This document shows, in pieces, positions 24,558 to 33,785 of a DNA stretch of 64,000 nucleotides. Position numbers and translations under genes: made by a program. The notes beneath the pieces were generated by a model. It saw only the letters and a program-made list of their open reading frames with translations. It was not told the origin of the DNA and did no database searches. Location of the stretch: the NCBI GenBank assembly GCA_026989055.1, contig JALSKC010000061.1, positions 62,001 through 126,000 of the forward strand, given 5' to 3'. The DNA comes from Paracoccaceae bacterium. GTDB taxonomy: Bacteria; Pseudomonadota; Alphaproteobacteria; Rhodobacterales; Rhodobacteraceae. Position 1 is the first letter of the stretch. Each line of letters begins with the position of its first letter.

Positions 24558-25580
24558 TCAGCCCTTCTTCAGCACCTCGCGGCCCAGGAGCTCGGCGATC
24601 TGCACCGCGTTCAGCGCCGCGCCCTTGCGCAGGTTGTCGGAGACGCACCACAGGTTCAGCCCGTTTTCCACGGTGCTGTCCTGGCGGATGCGGCTGATGA
24701 AGGTGGCATAGTCGCCCACGCATTCCACCGGGGTGACGTAGCCGCCATCCTCCCGCTTGTCCACGACCAGGATGCCGGGGGCCTCGCGCAGGATCTCGCG
24801 GGCCTCCTCCTCGTCCAGGAAATCCTCGAACTCGATGTTGATCGCCTCCGAATGCCCCACGAAGACCGGCACCCGTACGCAGGTCGCCGTGAGCCTGATC
24901 GCGGGGTCCAGGATCTTCTTGGTCTCGGCCACCATCTTCCATTCCTCGCGGGTGGAGCCGTCATCGAGGAACACGTCGATATGCGGGATCACGTTGAAGG
25001 CGATCTGCTTGGTGAACTTCTTCGGCGCCACCTCCTGGCCGGGCACATACATGCCCTTGGTCTGGTCCCACAGCTCGTCGATGGCCTCCTTCCCGGCGCC
25101 GGAAACCGACTGGTAGGTGCTCACCACCACCCGTCTGATCCGCGCCCGGTCGTGCAGGGGCTTGAGCGCCACCACCATCTGCGCGGTGGAGCAGTTGGGG
25201 TTGGCGATGATGTTGCGCCTGGCATGATCGTGCACCGCCTGCGGGTTCACCTCGGGCACGATCAGCGGCACGTCCGGCTCGTAGCGGTAGAGCGAGGAGT
25301 TGTCGATCACCACGCAGCCGACCGCCGCGGCCTTTGGGGCATATTGCTTCGTGGCATCGGAGCCGATGGCGAACAGCGCCATGTCCCAGCCGGTGAAATC
25401 GAAGGCGTCGAGATCGAGGGTCTTGAGGGTTCTGTCGCCAAAGCTCACCTCCGTGCCCAGCGACTTGCGGCTGGCCAGTGCGGCGATCTCGTCCACCGGA
25501 AACTGGCGCTCGGCCAGGATGTTCAGCATTTCGCGGCCCACGTTGCCGGTGGCGCCCACGACGACGACTCTGTAGCCCAT
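24558..25580 (-). CDS. asd: aspartate-semialdehyde dehydrogenase
   Basis: A 340-residue NADP-dependent enzyme making aspartate-4-semialdehyde for Lys, Thr, Met and diaminopimelate synthesis. The cofactor loop VVGATGNVGREML is at residues 7-19, the catalytic Cys in NPNCSTAQMVVAL, and the catalytic His region in CVRVPVFVGHSEA. Length is canonical. GAGGAGAGCC precedes the ATG. Confidence 0.96.
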   Translation of the reverse strand: MGYRVVVVGATGNVGREMLNILAERQFPVDEIAALASRKSLGTEVSFGDRTLKTLDLDAFDFTGWDMALFAIGSDATKQYAPKAAAVGCVVIDNSSLYRYEPDVPLIVPEVNPQAVHDHARRNIIANPNCSTAQMVVALKPLHDRARIRRVVVSTYQSVSGAGKEAIDELWDQTKGMYVPGQEVAPKKFTKQIAFNVIPHIDVFLDDGSTREEWKMVAETKKILDPAIRLTATCVRVPVFVGHSEAINIEFEDFLDEEEAREILREAPGILVVDKREDGGYVTPVECVGDYATFISRIRQDSTVENGLNLWCVSDNLRKGAALNAVQIAELLGREVLKKG

Positions 25581-25811
25581 GCGGCTCTCCTCGGGTTCAG
25601 CTAACGCCGGCGGTGATTAGCCGAAAGCGCCCGCGGTGGAAAGGGCAAAGCCTCGAGCGCGGTGCGCCGGTTGCACGTTTCGCGCGATTGATCCGCCCCG
25701 GCCGGGGCGCGCGGCAGGTCACGCGGCAGGTCTGGCATCCCCCCGCCCCTTGCGGCGGGCGACCGCCTGCCCCCGCCCGGCGCATGAACCTTCCCGACCC
25801 GCGCGAGCCGC

Positions 25812-26438
25812 TCAGGCCGGGACGAGGCGAAAGCGGGGATCGGTTTTGATCAGCCGATCCACGAAGGCCTTCTCGGCGGCGAAGTCATGGGGCACCTGGG
25901 CCGCGCTGCGCCGGCCCGTGAGCGACAGCGAGGCGAAGAAGTCGAACCCGTAAAGCGCCACCTCGGCCGCCTGCGAGCGCGCCACGAAATCGATGATCAT
26001 CAGGCCCGTGGTCGGTGGCGCCTGCAGCTGCTCGCGCAGCGCCTCGAACTCTGCCAGCGGATAGAGGAAGAAATCCGGCCGCGCGGCGATCCGCCAGGGC
26101 AGGCGCTTGCGCTTGTGCGACATCCACAGGATGCGGGCCGGCGCAATGCGCGCCTCTTCGGTCGGGCTCAGCCGGGTGGCCAGCGCCAGCCAGTCGGTTC
26201 GGGTGCCGTGCGAGCGCGCCGCCGGCATCGGCGCGCGGTTGATGCGGATCACCAGATCGGCGGCATCGATCAGTGGCCCTGCGTCACCCTCGGCCAGCGC
26301 CCGGGCATTGCCGACGATGGCGACCGAGCGGCCGGCCAGCTCCTCCTGGAGCGCGGCGCGCGGGCAGGACCATCCGCCCAGCACGGCCTCGTCGTGGCGC
26401 AACCGCGCCAGAAGAAACCGGAACCGCTCTGCCGCCAT
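25812..26438 (-). CDS. glycosyltransferase family 29 (sialyltransferase)-like protein
   Basis: A 208-residue protein with a motif set reminiscent of GT29: SVAIVGNARAL (about residue 38), DAADLVIRINRAP with the R-x-N core, SHGTRTDWLALAT, and a C-terminal LYGFDFFASLSLTG. In bacterial proteins of this type the substrate is usually a cell-surface glycan and sialic acid need not be involved. It is divergent from an LPS-core-type mannosyltransferase gene, so a role in envelope polysaccharide is likely. Upstream residues are Arg-rich, so the start could be a few codons further in. Confidence 0.75.
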   Translation of the reverse strand: MAAERFRFLLARLRHDEAVLGGWSCPRAALQEELAGRSVAIVGNARALAEGDAGPLIDAADLVIRINRAPMPAARSHGTRTDWLALATRLSPTEEARIAPARILWMSHKRKRLPWRIAARPDFFLYPLAEFEALREQLQAPPTTGLMIIDFVARSQAAEVALYGFDFFASLSLTGRRSAAQVPHDFAAEKAFVDRLIKTDPRFRLVPA

Positions 26439-26525
26439 CCGAACCCCGCACGTTCTCCCGCTTCACGCCCTTTCCTATTCGGTCTAGGAAAGGCTGAACA
26501 GCCGAAAGCAGAACGAGCGGGCAAG

Positions 26526-27575
26526 ATGCGCGGGCCGGAGCTGGTCGTCACCAATTTCAACCGGAACTTCACCGGAGTCTCGGCCACGGCAGCGGCCGTC
26601 GTCCGCCTGCAGCAGCAACGCCGTGAAATGGTGCTGGCAGGTGTCGCCCTGCCCGGCTGCCCGCCCCCGCTCAGCCGCCGGCAGGCGGTAGCCGCCGCCC
26701 GACGCGCCCCGACCGGGCGGCCATTCCAGATCTGGCATGTCCGGCGCAACCCGGAAATGCAGCTGGCGCTTTACGTCCGCGACATACTGCGCCGCCCGAT
26801 CCGCATCGTGTTCACCTCGGCCGCCCAGCGCCGCCACTCGGCCTGGCCCCGGTTCCTGATCTCGCGCATGGATGCGGTGATCGCCACCACCGAGGAAGCC
26901 GCCCGGCACGTGCCGAACGTGCGTGCGGTCGTGCCGCACGGGGTGGACACCACCCGTTTCCACCCGGCAGATGACCGGGCCGCCGCCTGGAAGGCCAGCG
27001 GCCGCGGCGGCCGGCGCGCCATCGCCTGCATCGGCCGCATCCGCCCGGAAAAGGGGACCGACCTGTTCATCGAGGCCGCCCTGCGCGTGCTGCCGGCGCA
27101 CCCGGATGTCACCGCGCTGGTCATCGGGCGGGCCACGGCAGGCCATCGCGCCTTTCTCGCCGCCCTGCGGGCCCGTGTGGCCGAAGCCGGGCTGGCAGGG
27201 CGCGTTCTCTTTCCCGGCGAGATCCCGCCCGAGGAACTGCCGGCGCTGCTGCGCGGGCTGACGGCACTTGTCGCCCTGCCGCGCTACGAAGGCTACGGCA
27301 TGACACCGCTGGAAGCGATGGCTTCGGGCGTTCCGGTGATCGCTTCGGATACCGGCCATTTCCGTGCCTTCCTCGGATCCGCCGAGGCCGGCTTCATCGT
27401 TCCGCCCGAAGACCCCGCGGAGGCGGCACGGTGGCTGTCTGCGCTTCTGGAAGAGCCGGCCCTGGTGGAAGAGATCGGGCGCAACGGCGTTGCCCGGGTC
27501 CGGGCGCGTTTCGGAATCGAGCGCGAGGTTGCCGGAATAGACGCCGTATACGAGGACATCTGGGCGGAAGGATGA
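26526..27575 (+). CDS. lpcC: LpcC-like LPS core mannosyltransferase (GT4)
   Basis: A 349-residue GT-B glycosyltransferase. The text GRPFQIWHVRRNPEMQLAL, TSAAQRRHSAWPRFLISRMD and VPHGVDTTRFHP closely parallels rhizobial LpcC, which adds mannose to the inner Kdo of the LPS core. The C-terminal nucleotide-sugar site is ALPRYEGYGMTPLEAMASG with the acidic E-x7-E pattern. The start at 26526 gives the usual MRGPELVVTNFNRNFTGV beginning; the long open frame before it runs antisense to the GT29-like gene. It acts at the cytoplasmic face of the inner membrane. Confidence 0.82.
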   Translation: MRGPELVVTNFNRNFTGVSATAAAVVRLQQQRREMVLAGVALPGCPPPLSRRQAVAAARRAPTGRPFQIWHVRRNPEMQLALYVRDILRRPIRIVFTSAAQRRHSAWPRFLISRMDAVIATTEEAARHVPNVRAVVPHGVDTTRFHPADDRAAAWKASGRGGRRAIACIGRIRPEKGTDLFIEAALRVLPAHPDVTALVIGRATAGHRAFLAALRARVAEAGLAGRVLFPGEIPPEELPALLRGLTALVALPRYEGYGMTPLEAMASGVPVIASDTGHFRAFLGSAEAGFIVPPEDPAEAARWLSALLEEPALVEEIGRNGVARVRARFGIEREVAGIDAVYEDIWAEG

Positions 27576-27662
27576 CCATTGCAGGCAGCCGCACTCCGGC
27601 GCCCACCTGTGCCGGAGCCGCCCGCGGAAGGCAACGGGCCGGCACGGCCCGACCGCCCCCGC

Positions 27663-28970
27663 TCAGCCGCGCCCGACCGCCACGTAATCGGAAAAGCCGG
27701 CGCGCTCGGCTTCCTGGCGCGAATAGACATTGCGCAGATCAGCCATCCGCGCGTGGGCCATGACCCCGGCCAGCCGCCCGAGATCGAGGGCGCGGAACTC
27801 GTTCCACTCGGTCAGGACGACAACCGCATCAGCCCCCGCGCAGGCCTCGTAGGGATCCTCGTGCCAGATGACGCCGGGCAGCAGCTCCTCGCCCTCGGCG
27901 CGGCCCTTCGGATCGACGACCCGCACCGCAGCTCCGCCACCGATCATCGCCGGCACGATCGTCAGCGAAGGCGCGTCGCGCATGTCGTCGGTATTCGGCT
28001 TGAAGGTCACGCCGAGCACGGCAACGGTCCTGCCGTTGAAGCTTCCGCCCAGAAGGTCGCGGACCTTCTCGACCATCCGCTGCTTGACCTCGTTGTTGAC
28101 CTTGATCACCGTCTCGGTGATCTGCATCGGCACCGCGTGCTCCTGCCCGATCCGGGCCAGCGCGCTGGTGTCCTTCGGGAAGCAGGAACCGCCGAATCCC
28201 GGCCCGGCATGCAGGAACTTGTTGCCGATCCGCCCGTCCAGCCCCATCCCCCTGGCGACCTGCTTCACATCGGCGCCGACCCTTTCGCACAGGGCGGCGA
28301 TCTCGTTGATGAAGGTGATCTTGGTCGCCAGAAAGGCGTTGGCGGCATATTTCGTCAGCTCGGCGCTTTCCAGATCCATCGTCAGGATCGGAAAGTCGCG
28401 CAGGAACAGCGGGCGGTAGATTTCGCCCATCACCTTCCGGGCCCGCTCCGTTTCGGCGCCGACAACCACCCGGTCCGGGCGCATGAAGTCGTCGATAGCG
28501 GCTCCTTCGCGCAGGAACTCGGGGTTCGAGGCCACATCGAAATCGGCCTGCGGGCCGACCTTCTCGATGATCTCGCGCACCCGGCGGTTGGTGCCCACCG
28601 GCACGGTGGACTTGGTCACGACCACGGTATAGCCCCGCAGCGCCCGGCCGATCTCCTCGGCCGCGGCGAAAACGAAGCTCAGGTCGGCATGGCCGTCGCC
28701 GCGCCGGGTGGGCGTGCCGACGGCGATGAAGACGGCATCGGCCCCGCCCACCGCCCCGGCCAGATCGCGGCTGAATCCGAGCCGCCCGGCGGCCACGTTC
28801 CTGGCCATGAGCTCTTCCAGGCCGGGTTCGTAGATGGGAACCTCGCCGTTCTCCAGTTTCGCGATCTTCTCCGGGTTGCTGTCCACGCAGACCACCTCGT
28901 GGCCGAAGTCGGAAAGACATACCCCCGACACCAGCCCGACATAGCCCGTTCCGACCATCGCAATCTTCAT
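27663..28970 (-). CDS. ugd: UDP-glucose 6-dehydrogenase
   Basis: A 435-residue enzyme oxidising UDP-glucose to UDP-glucuronate with NAD. The NAD loop is MVGTGYVGLVSGVCLSDFGH at the N-terminus, and the catalytic Cys lies in GPGFGGSCFPKDTSAL. TKSTVPVGTN and NPEFLREGAAIDDF are further family blocks. The UDP-glucuronate 4-epimerase-like gene 3.7 kb away would use its product. GT genes lie beside it, supporting an envelope polysaccharide role. Confidence 0.95.
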   Translation of the reverse strand: MKIAMVGTGYVGLVSGVCLSDFGHEVVCVDSNPEKIAKLENGEVPIYEPGLEELMARNVAAGRLGFSRDLAGAVGGADAVFIAVGTPTRRGDGHADLSFVFAAAEEIGRALRGYTVVVTKSTVPVGTNRRVREIIEKVGPQADFDVASNPEFLREGAAIDDFMRPDRVVVGAETERARKVMGEIYRPLFLRDFPILTMDLESAELTKYAANAFLATKITFINEIAALCERVGADVKQVARGMGLDGRIGNKFLHAGPGFGGSCFPKDTSALARIGQEHAVPMQITETVIKVNNEVKQRMVEKVRDLLGGSFNGRTVAVLGVTFKPNTDDMRDAPSLTIVPAMIGGGAAVRVVDPKGRAEGEELLPGVIWHEDPYEACAGADAVVVLTEWNEFRALDLGRLAGVMAHARMADLRNVYSRQEAERAGFSDYVAVGRG

Positions 28971-29171
28971 GAAACCGCCTCACAACCGATACAGTGCGGT
29001 TGATTGGGCGATCGGCGGGCCGCTGTCAATGGAAAGCCCCACCCGGAGGGAGAGCGCCACGCCCCGGAAACAATGCCCGCGCCGGTGGCGAACTTCCGCC
29101 GTCACGTGACCGCTTCCGACCGCGCCCGTGCCCCGTTCCCGCCGCGCTGCCCCCGCCCCGCGCCGGAAACC

Positions 29172-30035
29172 CTAGATTTCCTGCAGGAGCCGGTTGCGGT
29201 TCTCGACATCCCTGATCCGCTTGCGCGCCGACGGCCCGGCGCGCACGACCAGCATGCCGATGATCGTCTCGATCAGGACCAGGGTCGCGGCATAGCTGGA
29301 AAAGAACTGCGGGCTTTCGCTCGGGACGACAAGGCGCGCATCGGCATGGCCGAGCGCCGGGCAGGCCCTGTTGTCGGTCACCACGATCACGAAGGCCCCC
29401 TGCCGGGAGGCCATTTCCGCCGCCATGACCGAGGCGCGGGCGAAGGGCGGCTTGGTCACGACGAACAGGGCGTCCTTCGGGCCGAGATCGGCCAGGATCG
29501 CGCCCAGGGATGTTCCCCGGCGCGGGGCCAGGCGCCAGTTGCGGGCGAAGTAGGACGCCATGTAGCTCATGTAATCGACGATCCCGAGCGAACCGAGCCC
29601 GCCGACAAGCAGAACCGAACGCGCCCGGTGGAGCCGCTCGACCACCCGCTCGAGCACGTCGTGCGACACCTGCCCGGCCAGGGCGCGGATGTTCTCGGTG
29701 CAGGCCGCGCTCTGGCGCTCCAGGAAGGGCTCCTGCGCCGCATGCCGAGATTCGGACTGCAACCGCTCGGCCTTCCTGGAGAAGGAGGAAAGCGAGCGGC
29801 CGATCCTGGCCCTGGCGGCTTCGCGCAGCTCTTCGTAGCTGTCACAGCCCAGCGCGCGGGCGAGCCGCGAAAAGGTGACCGGCGCCAGCCCGCTGGCCGC
29901 GGCCACCGCACGCAGGCTGCGCGTGGCAATCTCCACCGGGTTGGCGGCCACGAAATCCGCGGCCGCCCGCAGCTTCGGGCTGAGCCTCTCGTATTTCCGG
30001 GCGAGCATTCCTTCGAGATCGTCGCTTTGCGGCAT
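29172..30035 (-). CDS. RpiR family transcriptional regulator (HTH + SIS)
   Basis: A 287-residue regulator. The N-terminal RpiR-type helix-turn-helix (about residues 5-80) includes LSPKLRAAADFVAANP and ATRSLRAVAAASGLAPVTFSRLARALG; the C-terminal SIS domain binds phosphosugars or related ligands (RARSVLLVGGLGSLGIV, VVTKPPFARASVM). The start at 30035 has a strong AAGGAGG site; the earlier in-frame ATG lies in the A/T-rich operator region. It is divergent from the class III aminotransferase gene and probably controls it. Confidence 0.9.
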   Translation of the reverse strand: MPQSDDLEGMLARKYERLSPKLRAAADFVAANPVEIATRSLRAVAAASGLAPVTFSRLARALGCDSYEELREAARARIGRSLSSFSRKAERLQSESRHAAQEPFLERQSAACTENIRALAGQVSHDVLERVVERLHRARSVLLVGGLGSLGIVDYMSYMASYFARNWRLAPRRGTSLGAILADLGPKDALFVVTKPPFARASVMAAEMASRQGAFVIVVTDNRACPALGHADARLVVPSESPQFFSSYAATLVLIETIIGMLVVRAGPSARKRIRDVENRNRLLQEI

Positions 30036-30066
30036 GGCACCTCCTTCGAGCGGTGGCGGACACATA

Positions 30067-30114
30067 TGTAACACGAATGTTTCATATATTGCCATTTGTA
30101 GCAACATATGTTTC
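30067..30114 (+). promoter_or_regulatory. paired operator-like repeats between rpiR-type gene and aminotransferase
   Basis: TGTAAC-N5-TGTTTC (30067-30083) recurs as TGTAGC-N6-TGTTTC (30097-30114), starting 30 bases apart, about three helical turns. Each is itself partly dyad-symmetric. The region is A/T-rich compared with everything around it and sits between divergent start codons. Likely binding sites for the RpiR protein; not proven. Confidence 0.5.
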
Positions 30115-30142
30115 TCTGGCGGCGGATATCGGGGCACGACTC

Positions 30143-31462
30143 ATGACACATGTCTTTCCGCGGCACATGGCGGTGCCGCCGCCGGTGGTGGCCAGGGGCG
30201 AGGGCGTATATCTGATCGACCGCAACGGCAGGCGCTATCTCGACGGCTCCGGGGGAGCAGCGGTTTCCTGCCTCGGACACAGCGACCCCGAGGTGATCGC
30301 CGCCGTCAGGGAGCAGATCGAGAAGGTCGCTTATGCCCATACCGGATTCTTCACCTCCGAACCCGCCGAAGAGCTGGCCGCGCTGCTGGCCCGCCGCGCC
30401 CCGGGCACGCTGGAGCGGGTCTATTTCCTGTCGGGCGGATCGGAAGCCGTGGAGGCGGCGCTGAAGCTGGCCCGGCAGTATTTCGTCGAGACCGGCCGGC
30501 CCGAACGGCACCGGGTGATCGCCCGCCGCCAGAGCTACCACGGCAACACCCTGGGCGCGCTGGCCACCGGGGGAAACCTCTGGCGGCGGGCCGCCTTCGC
30601 ACCGCTGATGATCGAAACCGCACATGTCGCGCCCTGCTACGAATATCGCGGCCGCCGCCCCGGCGAAACGGCTGCCGACTACGGGCAGCGCGTGGCAGAC
30701 GAGCTGGAACGCGAGATCAACCGCCTCGGACCGGAAAGCGTGATGGCCTTCGTCGCCGAGCCGGTGGTGGGCGCAACGCTCGGCGCGGTGCCGCCGGTGG
30801 CGGGTTATTTCCGCCGGATCCGCGAAATCTGCGACCGCCACGGCATTCTGCTGATCCTTGACGAGGTGATGTGCGGCATGGGGCGCACCGGCACGCTGTT
30901 CGCCTGCGAGCAGGAGGGGGTGGCCCCGGACATCGCGCTGATCGCCAAGGGCCTAGGCGCCGGCTACCAGCCGATCAGCGCGCTTCTGTGCTCGGAAGAA
31001 ATCTATCGCGCGCTGGAAGCCGGGAGCGGCTTCTTCCGGCACGGACACACCTATGCCGGCCATCCCGCCGCCTGCGCCGCCGCGCTGACAGTGACGCAGA
31101 AGGTTTCCGCTCCCGAAATGCTGGCCCGGGTCCGGCAGCTGGGCGCAACGCTGCGCGCGGCGCTCGAGGCAGCCTTCGGCCAGCACCCGCATGTGGGAGA
31201 CATCCGCGGGCGGGGGCTGCTCGTCGGGCTCGAATTCGTCGCCGACCGGGAAACGAAAGCCCCGTTCCCGGCCGAAAGACGCCTGCATGCGGCGCTCAAG
31301 AAGGCGGCCTTCGAAGCAGGGCTCCTCTGCTACCCGATGGGCGGCACCTTCGATGGGCACGCGGGTGATCACATGCTGCTCGCGCCGCCGTTCATCATGG
31401 ACGAGGCCCATGTCGGGGAAATCGTGGACAAGCTCGAGCGGGCATTCGGAGAGGTTTTCTGA
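30143..31462 (+). CDS. class III PLP-dependent aminotransferase
   Basis: A 439-residue omega-aminotransferase family protein. Motifs are YLDGSGGAAVSCLGH, the SGGSEAVEAALKLARQ loop that holds PLP phosphate, RQSYHGNTLGAL, LILDEVMCGMGRTG with the PLP-contacting Asp, and the Schiff-base Lys in LIAKGLGAGYQP. The substrate cannot be read; the family includes beta-alanine/pyruvate and taurine/pyruvate enzymes. The start at 30143 leaves the operator region outside the gene; a frame 30 codons longer would run through it. Probably regulated by the divergent RpiR protein. Confidence 0.9.
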   Translation: MTHVFPRHMAVPPPVVARGEGVYLIDRNGRRYLDGSGGAAVSCLGHSDPEVIAAVREQIEKVAYAHTGFFTSEPAEELAALLARRAPGTLERVYFLSGGSEAVEAALKLARQYFVETGRPERHRVIARRQSYHGNTLGALATGGNLWRRAAFAPLMIETAHVAPCYEYRGRRPGETAADYGQRVADELEREINRLGPESVMAFVAEPVVGATLGAVPPVAGYFRRIREICDRHGILLILDEVMCGMGRTGTLFACEQEGVAPDIALIAKGLGAGYQPISALLCSEEIYRALEAGSGFFRHGHTYAGHPAACAAALTVTQKVSAPEMLARVRQLGATLRAALEAAFGQHPHVGDIRGRGLLVGLEFVADRETKAPFPAERRLHAALKKAAFEAGLLCYPMGGTFDGHAGDHMLLAPPFIMDEAHVGEIVDKLERAFGEVF

Positions 31463-31888
31463 TTCCGGGCCGATGCCGCCCCGATCGGGCACGCCCTGTG
31501 ACAGAGCCGGCCAATGCCGGCCCGAACTCCGGCCGGGGCGAAACCGCCTGCCCGCACGGCGCACATGCTGCCGGAGGCAAGCCGCACATCCTGCGGCAGA
31601 CATGTTGCACAAGGCTGGATTCAGCCTGGCACAGGACAGGGAGCAAACGGCCGCCTGAGCGAGCGCGAATGCTCCCGCCGTCACACCGGAAGCGCGCCCG
31701 CGGCACGACACCGGAAGCGCGCCTGCGGCACGACGTGGGCGGGCGCATGGGCGGGTCGCAGGCGCAACGCGGGTGAAGCAGGCGCGATTCGGCGCGACGC
31801 GCTCCGGAAAACATCCTGGCTGATGCCGACCGGCGGCAACCCGGTCGCAGACCGCTCCCGCAGGTGTGCTCCCCTGCCGGACGGTCGT
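31463..31888. other. 426-base gap without a convincing gene
   Basis: This spacer separates the aminotransferase from the metallophosphoesterase gene (convergent ends). It holds a 25-bp tandem duplication (31683-31732) and a short GGCTG-GATT-CAGCC hairpin (31613-31626). Open frames in it are Arg/Pro/Gly-rich with no ribosome-binding site. I see no RNA gene. Confidence 0.6.
31683..31732. repeat. 25-bp tandem duplication
   Basis: Two adjacent copies (31683-31707 and 31708-31732) of a 25-base unit beginning ACACCGGAAGCGCGCC differ at one base (C to T). It lies in non-coding sequence between convergent genes and looks like a recent slippage duplication. Confidence 0.85.
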
Positions 31889-32668
31889 TCAGCGAAGCCT
31901 GGCCTCCAGAAAGCGCAGCTCCCCCTCCGGCGTGATCAGCGCCGCCGAGAGGCACCCGCTGCGCCAGGCTCCGGTATCGACGGCGATCCGGCCGCTGCGA
32001 ATGCCGGCCCGCTCCTGCACCCAGTGACCATGCGCCACCCAGAGCCCGTCATGGCGCGGCTCGCGCAGGAAGCGGGGGTGCCCCCAGAGGAACACCTCGT
32101 CAGGCTGCGCCGCCACCGGAGCGGCCGGATCCGGACCGGCATGGCAGACGAGCAGATCACCGCTCTGCCAGCGCAGCGGCAGGGCGCGCAGCCAGCGCTC
32201 GGTTTCCCCCAGTGCCGCGCGCAGCCCCTCCCCTGCACGCATGAGCGCCTCATGCGACGGCTGCGCGGAGAGCGCGATCCCGAAGCTTTCCAGCGTCGCG
32301 AGGCCGCCGTTGCGCAGCCAGCGCCCGCCGGCCTCTGCCGGCGCATCGAGGAAATCGAGCATCATGGCCTCGTGATTCCCCCGCAGGCAGAGCGCCCGCG
32401 GCAGGGCGCGCAACCGCTCCAGAACGGCCCGGCTGTCAGGCCCCCGGTCCACGTGGTCTCCGGCAAAGAGCGGCAGCGCATCGGGGGCTTCCCGCCGCAG
32501 CAGCTCGAGCATCCGCTCCAGCAGGTCGGCCCGGCCGTGGATGTCACCGACCACCGCCACCGGCTGCCGCGGACGCGGACGCGGATGCGGAGCATCCGCC
32601 GTGCGACGGCGCAACAGCCCGGCCAGGAACCGCCGCAGCCGCCCGCCCCCCGAGCGCGAATCAGACAT
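31889..32668 (-). CDS. metallophosphoesterase (PPP/Ap4A hydrolase type)
   Basis: A 259-residue calcineurin-like phosphoesterase with the dinuclear metal motifs VVGDIHGRADLLERML, FAGDHVDRGPDS and LRGNHEAMML, and a C-terminal GHWVQE histidine segment. Such proteins act as Ser/Thr phosphatases or symmetrical diadenosine tetraphosphatases; the substrate here is open. The N-terminus has an Arg-rich segment (about residues 9-34) before the domain. Its start overlaps the end of the epimerase gene by eight bases, so the two are in one operon. Confidence 0.88.
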   Translation of the reverse strand: MSDSRSGGGRLRRFLAGLLRRRTADAPHPRPRPRQPVAVVGDIHGRADLLERMLELLRREAPDALPLFAGDHVDRGPDSRAVLERLRALPRALCLRGNHEAMMLDFLDAPAEAGGRWLRNGGLATLESFGIALSAQPSHEALMRAGEGLRAALGETERWLRALPLRWQSGDLLVCHAGPDPAAPVAAQPDEVFLWGHPRFLREPRHDGLWVAHGHWVQERAGIRSGRIAVDTGAWRSGCLSAALITPEGELRFLEARLR

Positions 32669-33674
32669 GGTAGTAGTCCCGATACCAGGCCACGAAGCGG
32701 GCCACCCCCTCGCCGACCGGGGTCTGCGGGCTGAAGCCGGTCAACGCGCGCAGGAGCGCGGTATCGGCCCAGGTCGCGGGCACGTCTCCGGGCTGCATCG
32801 GCAGGAAGTTCTTGCGCGCCTCGACCCCGGTCGCGGCTTCGATCGCCGCTATGTAGTCCATCAGCGCGACCGGCTGCGCATTTCCGATATTGACGATCCG
32901 GAACGGTGCCACCGGCGACAGGCTGTCTCCGGGCAAGGGCTCGCGGCCGCTTTCCGGCCGCGGCGGTGCCAGGGGGAGAAGCCGCCAGAGGGCTTCTGTC
33001 AGATCGTCCACATAGGTGAAATCCCGGCGCAGATTCCCCCCGTTGTAGATGTCGATCGGCACGCCGGCCAGAATTGCCCGGGTGAACCTGAAATGCGCCA
33101 TGTCCGGGCGCCCCCAGGGACCGTAGACGGTAAAGAAGCGGAACATGGTGACCGGCACCCCGTACAGATGCGCATAGGAATGCGCCATCGCCTCGTTCGC
33201 CTTCTTGGTCGCCGCATAGAAAGACATCGGACGGTCGGCGCAGGCGGTTTCGGCAAAGGGCATCTCGGTGAAGGCGCCATAGACGGAGGAGGTGGAGGCC
33301 ATCAGCAGATGCCGCACCGGCTGCCTCCGCACGGCTTCGAGCAGGCGGAAGGTGCCGATCAGGTTGGCGTTCACGTAATCCTCGGGCCGTTCGATCGAAT
33401 GCCGGACCCCGGCCTGCGCCGCGAGGTGGACGACGACTTCGGGGCGGCGCTCCGCGAGCAGGACCTCCAGCACGGCGGGTGTTTCCAGCCGCGCGATCTC
33501 GGCCCGAAATCCCGGAAAGCCGGCCAGCATTTCATGCCGCTTCCGTTTCAGGCCGACATCGTAGTAATCGGTCAGGGCATCCAGCCCGATGACCTGCCAG
33601 CCCTCCTCCAGAAGCCGCCTTGCGACATGATATCCGATGAACCCGGCGGAGCCGGTAACCAGTGCCGTGGGCAT
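32661..33674 (-). CDS. UDP-glucuronate 4-epimerase-like NAD-dependent epimerase
   Basis: A 337-residue short-chain dehydrogenase/reductase. The NAD loop is VTGSAGFIGYHVARRL near the N-terminus, the catalytic Ser/Thr in ASTSSVYG and the YxxxK in SFYAATKKANE. GLDALTDYYDVGLKRKR and AAQAGVRHSIERPEDYVNAN are marks of the UDP-glucuronate/galacturonate epimerase (CapI/LspL) group. It would convert the Ugd product to UDP-galacturonate for capsule or LPS. The start at 33674 has AAAGGA seven bases upstream; an in-frame ATG ten codons earlier lacks a site. Confidence 0.9.
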   Translation of the reverse strand: MPTALVTGSAGFIGYHVARRLLEEGWQVIGLDALTDYYDVGLKRKRHEMLAGFPGFRAEIARLETPAVLEVLLAERRPEVVVHLAAQAGVRHSIERPEDYVNANLIGTFRLLEAVRRQPVRHLLMASTSSVYGAFTEMPFAETACADRPMSFYAATKKANEAMAHSYAHLYGVPVTMFRFFTVYGPWGRPDMAHFRFTRAILAGVPIDIYNGGNLRRDFTYVDDLTEALWRLLPLAPPRPESGREPLPGDSLSPVAPFRIVNIGNAQPVALMDYIAAIEAATGVEARKNFLPMQPGDVPATWADTALLRALTGFSPQTPVGEGVARFVAWYRDYYHV

Positions 33675-33716
33675 GGAAAATCCTTTCCCGGGGATCATAT
33701 CCAAAGCCGGCGGCCG

Positions 33717-33751
33717 ACAAAAGGGAAACCGCCCGCAACCTGTGCGGGCGG
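33717..33751 (-). terminator. intrinsic terminator of the ghs-like operon
   Basis: On the minus strand CCGCCCGCA and TGCGGGCGG (33729-33737 with 33743-33751) form a perfect 9-bp stem around a five-base loop, followed by TTTCCCTTTTG. It lies 34 bases past the ghsB-like stop codon and isolates that operon from the epimerase operon. Confidence 0.85.
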
Positions 33752-33785
33752 CCGGGTGCTGCGCGCCGGAGCGCCGGTGCCGGCC

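Noticed and set aside
31463-31888. CRISPR or small RNA array at the 25-bp repeat
   Set aside because: There are just two directly adjacent copies with no spacer sequence and no cas genes in the window.
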